From assembly GCA_023423675.1 (NCBI GenBank), contig JAFAFD010000165.1, forward strand, positions 1 to 11,643: DNA of 11,643 nt, read 5' to 3'. The notes under the pieces were generated by a model. The model made no database searches and had not been told where the DNA came from. It was given only the letters and a program-made list of their open reading frames with translations. This DNA is from Pseudomonadota bacterium. GTDB taxonomy: Bacteria > Pseudomonadota > Gammaproteobacteria > Xanthomonadales > Xanthomonadaceae. Positions 1-7,756 of this stretch are shown here, piece by piece (the stretch's first letter is position 1; the number at the start of each line of letters is the position of its first letter). A program made the position numbers and the translations under genes.

Positions 1-1108
<1,108 letters not shown>

Positions 1109-2992
1109 TCAGAGCACCGCGTTGTGGAAGTCGAAGTTCAGGTCGCTGCCCGCCGACTGCACCATGTTGCCTTGGATGTAGTCCACGCCGCCGACCCACA
1201 TCGCCGCCGCTGCCTGCGGATCCTCGATCTGCTGGCCGATGATCTGCAGGCCTGCGGCATGCGCGCGATCGATCGCCCGACGCAGTTCCTCGCGGATGCC
1301 CGGATTGGAGTGGCTGCTGGAGAAGCGCGCGGCCATGCGCACGAACGACAGCGGCAGCTGGGTGAGCAGGGCATCGGCTTCGCTGCCCGGCTCGAACTGG
1401 CTCAGGCAGAAGCGCACGCCGGCACTGGCCATGCGCTGGCAGAACTGCTGAAGCGGCACGGTGTGGATGAGCGCGTCGGGCAGGCGCACGTCGATCACCA
1501 GTGCAGTACCGGGCAGGTCGCGCCGCTGCAGCGATTCCAGCAGCCAGTCGGCGAACGCATCGCGCTGCAGTGTGCGCAGCGACTGCGAGACGAACAGGTT
1601 CAGCGGCGGGGTCGCGTGGCGGTACAGGTCGAGCAGGCCCATCGCATGTTCCAGCACCTGCTGGTCCAGATCGGCGATGCGGCCCGCGGCTTCGGCGGCC
1701 GGAATGACCTGGCCGGCGGTGAGCACGGTGCCATCGGCCTGGCGCAGGCGCAGCAGCAGCTGGTACTGGGCGGTATCGCCGCCTGCCACGGCCACGATCG
1801 GCTGGTATGCCAGTTCCAGCTGGCCTTCGAGCAGGGCCAGGTGTTCCTGTTCGGTCACCGCCTGGCGGTGCACGTGGCCGGCCACGCCGGCGGTCAGCAG
1901 GCGGGCCTGCAGGGTGGTGCGTTCGATGGCTTCCAGCGCGCTGTTGGCATCGTCGAAGCCCGGCGACAGCGGCGCATAGCCGACCACGCCACGCAGGTGC
2001 ACCGATTCATCGTCGCGGATGACGAAGGCGCGCGCGGACAGCTGCTCGCGCAGTGCGGCGGCGATGCCCTCCAGGCTTTCCTCGTCGGCGCCGCGGGCCA
2101 GCAGCAGGAAGCTGTTGTCGTTCAGGCGTGCCAGCGGGTGCGGGTGGCCGGCTTCGGCCAGGCGCTGGCCTGCCTGCACCATCAGCCGCTCGAAGGCGGC
2201 ATAGCCATAGCGCTCGCGCAGGCCCAGCGCGCTGGAAATCTCCACGAAGAACACGCCGCCGCGGTCGCGCTGCTCCAGCGCCGTGCTGAGCTGCTGCAGC
2301 ACGTGGTGGCGGGTCGGCAGGCCGGTTTCCGGGTTGCTGGTGGCCGGTGCGCCGTTGGCGCCGGGCAGGGTGGCGGCCTGCGCGCGGGCGCGACGGATGC
2401 GGTTGGCCACGGCCGCGATCAGGTGGCGCGGGCGGATCGGCTTGCTCAGGTAATCGTCGGCGCCGCTGTCGAGCACTTCGAACTGGCGCTCCGGATCCGG
2501 GTCGCCACTGAGGAAGACGATCGGCAGCAGCTGCATGCCCGGCTGCTGGCGGATCATCGCGGTCAGGCGCATGCCATCCAGGCCCGGCAGGTGCAGGTCC
2601 ATCAGGATCAGGTCGGGGTGCAGTTCGCGGATCGCCTGCTGCACGCCATCGGCATCGGACAGCACCTCGGCCTGCATGCCGGCGCCGTGCAGCACGCTCT
2701 GTGCGAACAGCGCCTGGGCGCGGTCGTCTTCGACGATCAGCACGCGGTACGGCGAGTCGGAGGCGGCGGGTGCATCGTTGCCGTTGCCTGCGTCGATCAG
2801 CGCGGAGGGCTGCGCGGAAGGCAGCGGCGGCGGCGTGCCCAGGCTGCCGCCCGCATCGGCCGGTGCGGAGGAGACCGCGACAAGCGTGGGCGCAGTGGCG
2901 CGCGAAGCGCTTGCCCAGCGCTGCCAATGATCGGCCGGTGGGGTTTCAGCGCGTCCGGGGCGTGCGCCCGCGGGGGATTCATTTGCGGACAT
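1109..2992 (-). CDS. FimX-like REC-GGDEF-EAL response regulator, degenerate catalytic sites
   Basis: A 627-residue protein. The start is ATG at 2992, with GGAG five bases upstream; a GTG one codon earlier is too close to that site. Residues 1-80 are low-complexity, rich in Ala, Pro and Ser. The receiver (82-200) keeps the acidic pair Asp89/Asp90, phospho-acceptor Asp132, Ser162 and Lys184, so it looks phosphorylatable. The GGDEF-like domain (about 222-375) has LNDNS at 290-294 in place of GGDEF. The EAL-like domain (385-620) has QLLLR (411-415) instead of EALLR, SQFEPG (531-536) instead of DDFGTG, and GQQIED instead of the AEGVE motif. Arg415, Asp443 and Glu590, at positions that FimX is known to use for c-di-GMP contact without catalysis, are present. 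Probable role: a c-di-GMP receptor or scaffold, as FimX is for type IV pili, but it lacks the FimX PAS domain, so the equivalence is inference. It lies 41 bp after the DUF4126 gene and directly before the kinase gene. Confidence 0.9.
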   Translation of the reverse strand: MSANESPAGARPGRAETPPADHWQRWASASRATAPTLVAVSSAPADAGGSLGTPPPLPSAQPSALIDAGNGNDAPAASDSPYRVLIVEDDRAQALFAQSVLHGAGMQAEVLSDADGVQQAIRELHPDLILMDLHLPGLDGMRLTAMIRQQPGMQLLPIVFLSGDPDPERQFEVLDSGADDYLSKPIRPRHLIAAVANRIRRARAQAATLPGANGAPATSNPETGLPTRHHVLQQLSTALEQRDRGGVFFVEISSALGLRERYGYAAFERLMVQAGQRLAEAGHPHPLARLNDNSFLLLARGADEESLEGIAAALREQLSARAFVIRDDESVHLRGVVGYAPLSPGFDDANSALEAIERTTLQARLLTAGVAGHVHRQAVTEQEHLALLEGQLELAYQPIVAVAGGDTAQYQLLLRLRQADGTVLTAGQVIPAAEAAGRIADLDQQVLEHAMGLLDLYRHATPPLNLFVSQSLRTLQRDAFADWLLESLQRRDLPGTALVIDVRLPDALIHTVPLQQFCQRMASAGVRFCLSQFEPGSEADALLTQLPLSFVRMAARFSSSHSNPGIREELRRAIDRAHAAGLQIIGQQIEDPQAAAAMWVGGVDYIQGNMVQSAGSDLNFDFHNAVL

Positions 2993-3015
2993 CACAGCTC
3001 CTGGTGTTCGCCGCC

Positions 3016-3021
3016 ATTATG
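3016..3021 (-). promoter_or_regulatory. Possible -10 element for the REC-GGDEF-EAL gene
   Basis: On the minus strand the hexamer CATAAT (5 of 6 to TATAAT) stands 23 bases before the ATG at 2992, within the short gap after the DUF4126 gene. No well-spaced -35 is present; the nearest match, TTGAAT, is only 13 bases upstream. The gene could have its own start of transcription, or be read through from DUF4126. Weak call. Confidence 0.25.
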
Positions 3022-3036
3022 CGCCAAGCCCGACAT

Positions 3037-3654
3037 TCAACCGGTGCGCGGCTGGCCTGATGCAACCGTACCGCCAGCTCGTGCAAGCCATCGCACGCCC
3101 TTCCACAACGTGCGCCAGACCAGCCACACCAGCAGGGCGCCGGCCAGGCTGCAGGCCAGCACCACGACCAGGGCGATCCACGGGTGGGCCAGTGCCAGCG
3201 CCAGGCCGCCGACCACCACGGTGTCCTCGGCGACCGAGGCGACCCAGTTGCTGGCCGGTTCCGGCGAGGTGTTGAGCAGGGCGCGGGTGCCGGCCTTGAG
3301 GCCGTGGCTGGCCAGGGCGACGCCGGCGCCGGCCAGCAGGGTGCCGGTGCCCAGCTGGCCATCCGGCGAGAGCGTGGCGGCGGCCAGGAAGGCGCCGGCC
3401 GGTACCCGCGCCAGGGTATGGATGAGATCCCAGATGGAATCGACGCCGGGGATCTTGTCGGCGAAGAATTCGGCAATGGCCAGCGCCGCCGAGGTGCCCA
3501 GCACCCACCACGATTCGGTGGCCTGCAGGGCCGGGGGCAGGTCGACCCAGCCGAGCAGGCCGGCCAGGCCGACGCCGAACACGGTGAGGTAGACGCGGAT
3601 GCCGGCCAGCCAGGCCAGCAGGATGCCGATCACGAACAGGTGGGCTTCGGTCAT
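3037..3654 (-). CDS. DUF4126 family membrane protein
   Basis: A 205-residue, strongly hydrophobic protein. The start ATG at 3654 has GGAG eight bases upstream. The N-terminal part carries the typical DUF4126 sequence: AGIRVYLTVF (17-26), then LAGLLGWVDLP, then EFFADKIPGVDS and IHTLARVPAGAFLAA. Four or five membrane segments are likely (about 5-35, 47-64, 84-115 and two between 142 and 183). The second half repeats the general pattern of small residues around charged helices. It is a probable inner-membrane protein of unknown function. It is transcribed away from the DUF6776 operon across a 180-bp divergent spacer. Only 41 bp separate it from the downstream REC-GGDEF-EAL gene, so partial co-transcription is plausible. 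No catalytic motif is visible. Confidence 0.87.
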   Translation of the reverse strand: MTEAHLFVIGILLAWLAGIRVYLTVFGVGLAGLLGWVDLPPALQATESWWVLGTSAALAIAEFFADKIPGVDSIWDLIHTLARVPAGAFLAAATLSPDGQLGTGTLLAGAGVALASHGLKAGTRALLNTSPEPASNWVASVAEDTVVVGGLALALAHPWIALVVVLACSLAGALLVWLVWRTLWKGVRWLARAGGTVASGQPRTG

Positions 3655-3834
3655 GGCGGGGGCTCCGGCGACGGAACTGTGCGGGGTGCCACACTATCGA
3701 CGATGACGTGGCTGAACACCACCGGCCCCTGGCGGCCGGCACCGGGGAAAGCCCCCGTTCCTGTCATACACTAGCCCGTCGTTTGCTACAGGGGCCGTGC
3801 TGGTGTCGCCATTGCGAGTCCACGGAGACTACCC

Positions 3835-4578
3835 ATGAACAACCGCCCACCCATGCGCGTACAGGTCCGACTGCCCGGTGCGAAGCCGCCGCCGCTCGAC
3901 CGTCGCCGCCTGCTGGTCATCGGTGGCATCTGGCTGCTCAGCCTGGTGCTGGCGGTGCTGGGCGGCTGCTGGCTGGGCGCGCCGCGTGATGCCCAGGGGC
4001 AGCGCCTGCAGGCCGCCGAGAAGCGCGCCGAAACGCTGCAGGCGCAGCTGACCGAACTGGGCCAGAAGCAGGCCACGCTGGAAGCCTCCGACCGCATCAG
4101 CCGCGCCGCCAACACCGAGGTGCAGTCCTCGCTGGCCGAGCGCGATGAAGAGATCGCCGGCCTGCGCGCCGACGTGGCGTTCTACGAGCGCCTGGTTGGC
4201 TCGACCAGCCAGCGCAAGGGCCTGAACACCCATTCGATCGAGTTCAGCGCCGAATCGGCCGGCACCTGGCAGTACGCCGTGGTGCTGACCCAGAACCTCA
4301 ACCGCGGGGCCATCAGCCAGGGGCAGATGCGCTTCACCGTGGAAGGCGTGAAGAACGGCAAGCTGGCCACGATCAGCTGGGATGAGCTGCACCAGCGCAG
4401 CAAGGTGCCGGGGCAGGATTACTCGTTCCGGTACTTCCAGCAGCTCACCGGCAGTGTGATGCTGCCGACGGACTTCACCCCGCAACGGGTGAGGGTGACA
4501 CTGGGGAGTGGTGCAGGGGGCACCACGCAGGTATTCGACTGGAAACAGGCCGGCGCACCGGCCAGCAAAGGGGAATAG
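3835..4578 (+). CDS. DUF6776 family membrane-anchored coiled-coil protein
   Basis: A 247-residue protein. The ATG at 3835 has GGAG seven bases upstream. A basic proline-rich cytoplasmic tail (1-25) is followed by one membrane helix (about 26-48, with GIWLLSLVLAVLGGCWLG), an Ala/Gln/Glu-rich coiled coil (about 52-120), and a soluble C-terminal domain (125-240) with alternating hydrophobic strands, probably periplasmic. This layout matches proteobacterial DUF6776 proteins, which have no established function. The stop codon lies four bases before the bactofilin ATG, so the two are very likely co-translated. The context suggests a role at the envelope next to a bactofilin filament, which is inference. 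Confidence 0.85.
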   Translation: MNNRPPMRVQVRLPGAKPPPLDRRRLLVIGGIWLLSLVLAVLGGCWLGAPRDAQGQRLQAAEKRAETLQAQLTELGQKQATLEASDRISRAANTEVQSSLAERDEEIAGLRADVAFYERLVGSTSQRKGLNTHSIEFSAESAGTWQYAVVLTQNLNRGAISQGQMRFTVEGVKNGKLATISWDELHQRSKVPGQDYSFRYFQQLTGSVMLPTDFTPQRVRVTLGSGAGGTTQVFDWKQAGAPASKGE

Positions 4579-4582
4579 GCAG

Positions 4583-5050
4583 ATGTTCGGAAACAGCAAA
4601 TCCAGCCGTGATGGCCAGTTGGTGGTGGATGCCCTGATCGGCAACCAGGTGGTGATCCGCGGTGATGTGGAATTCAGTGGTGGTCTGTATGTGGAAGGCC
4701 GCATCCATGGCAAGGTGATCGCCCAGGAAGGCGCCAGCGGCGCGACGTTGACTCTGGCCGAGCATGGCGTGATCGAGGGCGAGATCCGCGCCCAGGTGGT
4801 GGTCATCAGCGGCCGCCTGGACGGTGACGTGCACGCCACCGAAAAGGTGGAACTGACCCCGAGCGCGCGGGTGAACGGCAATGTCCACTACCAGGTGGTG
4901 GAAATGAATGCGGGCGCGCAGCTGAATGGCCGCCTGATCCACGCCAGCAGCCCGGTTGCGGCCCTGCCGGCGCCGGAAGGCGAGGGCGAAGCGGCCGAAG
5001 GCAAGGGCGGCACCGCCGCGCGCCGCAAGCTGGCCGAGGCGATGGCTTGA
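4583..5050 (+). CDS. Bactofilin family polymer-forming protein
   Basis: A 155-residue protein starting MFGNSKSS. The ATG at 4583 is chosen because GGGGA lies upstream and overlaps the end of the previous gene; a longer reading from 4508 would overlap that gene by 71 bases. Residues 15-122 form the bactofilin core, with short repeats of the [19 protein letters not shown] kind (28-45) and GRLDGDV, ARVNGNV and AQLNGRL spaced 15-20 residues apart, as in the right-handed beta-helix of this family. The tail (123-155) is flexible, rich in Ala, Gly and Glu, and ends in a basic-then-acidic helix. Bactofilins polymerise without nucleotide on the cytoplasmic face of the membrane and serve in cell shape, wall remodelling or localisation of partners. 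The DUF6776 neighbour could be its membrane partner (inference). The next gene, erpA, starts 31 bp later. Confidence 0.93.
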   Translation: MFGNSKSSRDGQLVVDALIGNQVVIRGDVEFSGGLYVEGRIHGKVIAQEGASGATLTLAEHGVIEGEIRAQVVVISGRLDGDVHATEKVELTPSARVNGNVHYQVVEMNAGAQLNGRLIHASSPVAALPAPEGEGEAAEGKGGTAARRKLAEAMA

Positions 5051-5081
5051 AAGCCGTCCCCGGCGCCCCCATGCTAAGGCC

Positions 5082-5477
5082 ATGAGCACGCTAGTTTCCC
5101 TGCCCGGCGCCACCACGCCGGCCGCCGCTCCCGACTACCAGTCGCTGGAGCGGCCGCTGAACTTCACCGAATCGGCCGCGGCCAAGGTGAAGGAACTGAT
5201 CCAGGACGAGGGCAACCCCGACCTGTCTTTGCGCGTGTACATCGAGGGCGGTGGCTGTTCCGGGTTCCAGTACGGGTTCGAGTTCGACGAGAACCGCGCC
5301 GAGGACGACCTGGCGGTGCAGACCAGCGGGGTCACCCTGCTGGTCGACCCGCTCAGCCTGCAGTACCTGATGGGCGCCGAGGTGGATTACACCGAGAGCC
5401 TGACCGGTGCGCAGTTCGTGATCCGCAACCCGAACGCGAAGACCACCTGCGGCTGCGGCAGCAGCTTCAGCATGTAA
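5082..5477 (+). CDS. erpA: Iron-sulfur cluster insertion protein ErpA
   Basis: A 131-residue A-type Fe-S carrier. The ATG at 5082 is preceded by a close TAAGG. The first 24 residues are a variable extension; the conserved fold begins at [15 protein letters not shown] (26-40). The three ligand cysteines are present: Cys59 in [11 protein letters not shown], and Cys123 and Cys125 in the TTCGCGSSF tail. These bind the [2Fe-2S] or [4Fe-4S] cluster that ErpA passes to apo-proteins such as the IspG/IspH isoprenoid enzymes. The sequence fits ErpA better than IscA because of the long N-terminus, the [12 protein letters not shown] stretch and the lack of isc genes nearby. It is probably in one operon with DUF6776 and bactofilin, and is followed by a stem-loop at 5512-5539. 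Confidence 0.93.
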   Translation: MSTLVSLPGATTPAAAPDYQSLERPLNFTESAAAKVKELIQDEGNPDLSLRVYIEGGGCSGFQYGFEFDENRAEDDLAVQTSGVTLLVDPLSLQYLMGAEVDYTESLTGAQFVIRNPNAKTTCGCGSSFSM

Positions 5478-5511
5478 TGCCGGGCGCGGGGCCGATGCCC
5501 TGCGCCACCCT

Positions 5512-5539
5512 TGTGCGCAACGCCGACTGATTGCGCACA
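5512..5539. other. 9-bp inverted repeat between erpA and nudC
   Basis: TGTGCGCAA (5512-5520) is exactly complementary to TTGCGCACA (5531-5539), with a 10-base loop. It lies 34 bases after the erpA stop and 44 bases before the nudC ATG. No T-run follows on either strand, so it is not a classic rho-independent terminator. It could be a 3' end stabiliser, an operator, or a chance structure in GC-rich DNA. Confidence 0.5.
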
Positions 5540-5583
5540 GCCCCGACCTTGCCACCTGCGGCAATTGGCGGCAGGCTTGTCGG

Positions 5584-6489
5584 ATGCCCAATACTCCTTC
5601 GCCGCTTTCCGGTTTCGCCTTCGTGGCGGAGCCGCTCGAGCGCGCCGATGCCCTGCGCGATGATGCCGATGCCCTGGCACGCCTGTGGCCGGATGCGCGC
5701 ATTCTTGTCCTGGACCAGGACGGCACCGCCTTCACCGGTGAGGATGACCAGCCGGTCGCGCTGACCGGCGCCGACATCGGCGGTGGCCCCGGTTCGGCCA
5801 TCTTCCTCGGCCTGCGTGCAGGCCAGGCCTGGTTCTCCGTCGAAGCCGCCAACGTTACCCAGAGCGCACCGCGTCGTCTCGACCTGCGCCAGGCCGCGCT
5901 GCTGTGGAGCGTGGCCGATGCCACCGCCTTCAGCTATGCCCGCGGCATGTCGTACTGGCATTCGCGCACGCGCTTCTGCGGCGTGTGCGGTGGTGCGGTG
6001 GCCTTCGCCCGCGGCGGCTTCGTCGGTCGTTGCGCGCAGTGCGCCACCGAGCATTACCCGCGGGTCGACCCGGCGGTGATCGTGGCCGTGGAAAACCAGG
6101 GGCGCCTGCTGCTGGGCCGCCAGTCCAACTGGGCGCCGCGCCGCTATTCGGTGCTGGCCGGCTTCGTCGAACCCGGCGAGACCTTCGAGCAGACCGTCGC
6201 GCGCGAGGTGCATGAGGAGAGCAAGGTGCGGGTGACGTCCTGCCAGTACCTGGGCTCGCAGCCCTGGCCGTTCCCCGGCGCGTTGATGGTGGGGTTCCGC
6301 GCGCAGGCGCAGGACGACGTGCCGACCGTCGATGGCGAGCTGGAAGACGCACGCTGGTTCACCGCCGAAGAGGTGGGGGCGGCGCTGGCGCGTGACGTCG
6401 AGGACGATGGGGAGGGCATCCGCCTGTCGCCGCCGATCTCGATCTCGCGCGGCCTGATCGAACACTGGTACCGGCAGCAGCAGGGCTGA
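5584..6489 (+). CDS. nudC: NAD(+)/NADH diphosphatase NudC (Nudix hydrolase)
   Basis: A 301-residue protein with the full NudC layout. The N-terminal NudC-like domain (about 10-125) is followed by a zinc ribbon with Cys132, Cys135, Cys150 and Cys153, a YPRVDPAVI strand (158-166) and the Nudix domain. The Nudix box spans 193-215 (GFVEPGE, then REVHEES), with metal-binding Glu208, Glu211 and Glu212. The NudC signature SQPWPFP is at 225-231. The enzyme splits NAD(H) into NMN(H) and AMP and can remove NAD caps from RNA 5' ends. One oddity is that the box ends EESKV, with Lys214 at the usual glycine position. The start at 5584 agrees with the domain boundary, with only a moderate ribosome site (GGCAGG). 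The gap of 106 bp from erpA suggests it has its own transcription. Confidence 0.94.
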   Translation: MPNTPSPLSGFAFVAEPLERADALRDDADALARLWPDARILVLDQDGTAFTGEDDQPVALTGADIGGGPGSAIFLGLRAGQAWFSVEAANVTQSAPRRLDLRQAALLWSVADATAFSYARGMSYWHSRTRFCGVCGGAVAFARGGFVGRCAQCATEHYPRVDPAVIVAVENQGRLLLGRQSNWAPRRYSVLAGFVEPGETFEQTVAREVHEESKVRVTSCQYLGSQPWPFPGALMVGFRAQAQDDVPTVDGELEDARWFTAEEVGAALARDVEDDGEGIRLSPPISISRGLIEHWYRQQQG

Positions 6490-6515
6490 CCCCTGCGGCT
6501 GTACCGGCGTGCGCG

Positions 6516-6533
6516 GGCGGCAGCATTGCCGCC
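6516..6533. other. Stem-loop downstream of nudC
   Basis: GGCGGCA (6516-6522) pairs exactly with TGCCGCC (6527-6533) around a four-base loop, 27 bases after the nudC stop. The next bases (ACCTGAACAC) contain no T-run. It may mark the 3' end of the nudC transcript, but it is not a canonical terminator. Confidence 0.45.
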
Positions 6534-6575
6534 ACCTGAACACGCGTCGGGTTACAGTCCGGTTCACCGCTGAAC

Positions 6576-6605
6576 GCGCCGCTGCGACAGGTAAGGTAGC
6601 GGCGC
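6576..6605. other. Inverted repeat in the ampE leader
   Basis: GCGCCGCT (6576-6583) pairs exactly with AGCGGCGC (6598-6605) around a 14-base loop that holds an AAGG. The structure ends 28 bases before the ampE ATG and 15 bases before its ribosome site (AGGGAG, 6621-6626). Its position fits a 5' leader structure or an operator. No function can be assigned from sequence. Confidence 0.45.
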
Positions 6606-6633
6606 AGAACGCTTGTTCGTAGGGAGACCTGCC

Positions 6634-7521
6634 ATGTTCACCACCCTGGCCGCCGTGTTGGTGGCGCTGGCCCTGGGCCACGTTGCCCCGGCCGCTGCCG
6701 CCTCGCTACGCCGTTTCGACGGCTTCCGGCGCTGGCTGGGCTGGTTGGACGGGCATGGCGGACGGGCTTGGCAGGGAGCGGCCGGGGTGGCGCTGGCGAT
6801 CGTGCCGCCGCTGCTGCTGATGGCCCTGCTGGCGTGGCTGCTGCGCGGGGTGCTGTTCGGCCTGCCCGGCCTGCTGCTGGGCGTGGCGGTGCTGGCCTGG
6901 TGCTGGGGCCCGCGCGACCTGGACCGCGATATCGAAGCGATCATCGACGCCGACGATGCGGCGAGCCGGCAGGCGGCGGTGCGGCACCTGCAGGCCGCCG
7001 GTGGCAGCCTGCGCGAGGACGTGCCCTCGCTGGTCGAGGCGACCGTCCTCAACGCACTGCGGCGCTGGTTCGCGGTGCTGTTCTGGTTCCTGCTGCTGGG
7101 CCCGGTCGGTGCCCTGGGCTATCGCCTGCTGGCGCTGATGGCCGAGAGTCCGATGCGTGCGCGGGTGCCGGTGGAGCCGCTGGCGCTGGCGCAGCGCCTG
7201 CTGGCCTGGATCGAATGGCCGGTGGCCCAGCTGATGGCGTTCTCGATGGCGCTGGTCGGCAACTTCGATACGGCATGGAAGGCGTGGCGGCAGGCCCATG
7301 GCGAGCGCTTGGCCGGTGACATCGGCTTCCTCGGTGCGGTGGCGCGGGCCAGCGTGAATGCCGAGCTGCGCGAAGAAGCGCATGACTACACCGATGCGGG
7401 CCTGCTGCCGGTGTGGCAGCGGCTGCCGGACCTGCGCGATGCGATGAGCCTGGTGTGGCGGATGCTGCTGCTGTGGCTGGCAGTGCTGGCGCTGCTGGTG
7501 ATTGCTGGCTGGGTGACGTAG
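6634..7521 (+). CDS. ampE: AmpE family inner-membrane regulatory protein
   Basis: A 295-residue protein. The ATG at 6634 has AGGGAG seven bases upstream; a TTG 21 bases earlier is rejected. Hydrophobic segments lie at about 1-23, 50-92 (probably two helices), 146-169, 190-209 and 272-292. The pattern matches AmpE: a short cytoplasmic part after the early helices (CWGPRDLDRDIEAI, 90-103), then NALRRWFAVLFWFLLLGPVGALGYRL (140-165), a helix around WIEWPVAQLMAF, and a last helix at the C-terminus. AmpE is a predicted membrane sensor linked to AmpD in control of chromosomal beta-lactamase in enterobacteria; its biochemical role is unclear. In this window AmpD is not adjacent: the upstream gene is nudC and the downstream region is a repeat cluster. 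The stop codon TAG is also part of the GTAG head of a SMAG hairpin. Confidence 0.87.
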   Translation: MFTTLAAVLVALALGHVAPAAAASLRRFDGFRRWLGWLDGHGGRAWQGAAGVALAIVPPLLLMALLAWLLRGVLFGLPGLLLGVAVLAWCWGPRDLDRDIEAIIDADDAASRQAAVRHLQAAGGSLREDVPSLVEATVLNALRRWFAVLFWFLLLGPVGALGYRLLALMAESPMRARVPVEPLALAQRLLAWIEWPVAQLMAFSMALVGNFDTAWKAWRQAHGERLAGDIGFLGAVARASVNAELREEAHDYTDAGLLPVWQRLPDLRDAMSLVWRMLLLWLAVLALLVIAGWVT

Positions 7522-7540
7522 ATCCACGCCGAGCGAGGAT
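7518..7540 (+). repeat. SMAG (GTAG) element 1, diverged
   Basis: GTAG (7518-7521) leads a hairpin ATCCACGC / GCGAGGAT (7522-7529, 7533-7540) with one A-A mismatch and a three-base loop. The GTAG contains the ampE stop codon TAG. It forms an inverted pair with the element at 7573-7597. Confidence 0.75.
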
Positions 7541-7555
7541 GGGCGGTAACCGGAT

Positions 7556-7570
7556 CCCGGCGACGCCGGG
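7556..7570. repeat. Internal hairpin of the first SMAG pair
   Basis: CCCGGC (7556-7561) and GCCGGG (7565-7570) pair exactly around the three-base loop GAC. The structure sits between the two SMAG arms. Confidence 0.5.
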
Positions 7571-7572
7571 GT

Positions 7573-7597
7573 GTGCCAACCAAGGTTTGGTACCTAC
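7573..7597 (-). repeat. SMAG (GTAG) element 2, minus orientation
   Basis: CTAC at 7594-7597 is GTAG on the minus strand. It leads a 9-base stem, GTGCCAACC / GTTTGGTAC (7573-7581, 7585-7593), with one wobble, one mismatch and a three-base loop. It faces element 1 as an inverted dimer. Confidence 0.72.
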
Positions 7598-7609
7598 GAG
7601 AGCGGGGCA

Positions 7610-7632
7610 GTAGATCCACGCCATGCGTGGAT
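7610..7632 (+). repeat. SMAG (GTAG) element 3
   Basis: GTAG (7610-7613) is followed by a perfect 8-bp hairpin, ATCCACGC / GCGTGGAT (7614-7621, 7625-7632), with loop CAT. This is the textbook SMAG form and the main reason for placing the window in Stenotrophomonas. Confidence 0.88.
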
Positions 7633-7658
7633 GCTTTCGCGCGAATGGGGTCGCTGAT

Positions 7659-7693
7659 GGTCAGAGGCCTTTGCGGCGCAAAGGGATCCGACC
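7659..7693. repeat. Interrupted inverted repeat inside the second SMAG pair
   Basis: GGTC (7659-7662) pairs with GACC (7690-7693), and CCTTTGC (7668-7674) pairs exactly with GCAAAGG (7678-7684) around GGC. The arms between them are partly complementary. A second GC-rich stem, CCGGCC / GGCCGG, lies at 7703-7719. Both belong to the spacer between SMAG elements 3 and 4. Confidence 0.55.
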
Positions 7694-7733
7694 CAGGGTC
7701 TTCCGGCCGGTCGGGCCGGCCAAGCGCAGCGCC

Positions 7734-7756
7734 AGTCGACTGACAGTCGACTCTAC
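7734..7756 (-). repeat. SMAG (GTAG) element 4, minus orientation
   Basis: CTAC at 7753-7756 is GTAG on the minus strand. It leads a stem made of two copies of the palindrome AGTCGACT (7734-7741, 7745-7752) with loop GAC. It abuts the DUF2752 stop codon (7757-7759) and forms an inverted pair with element 3. Confidence 0.82.

Noticed and set aside
2993..2995. GTG start one codon before the ATG of the REC-GGDEF-EAL gene
   Set aside because: It is only two bases from the GGAG ribosome site; the following ATG has a normal distance.
3722..3772. Possible promoter (TACACT at 3767-3772) and a CCGGCC/GGCCGG dyad (3722-3739) in the divergent DUF4126-DUF6776 spacer
   Set aside because: No acceptable -35 lies at the right distance and the dyad is pure GC of a kind expected by chance here; too weak to annotate.
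5467..6681. 404-codon minus-strand open frame opposite nudC
   Set aside because: NudC on the plus strand has all its motifs; the antisense frame has none and overlaps the ends of two genes.
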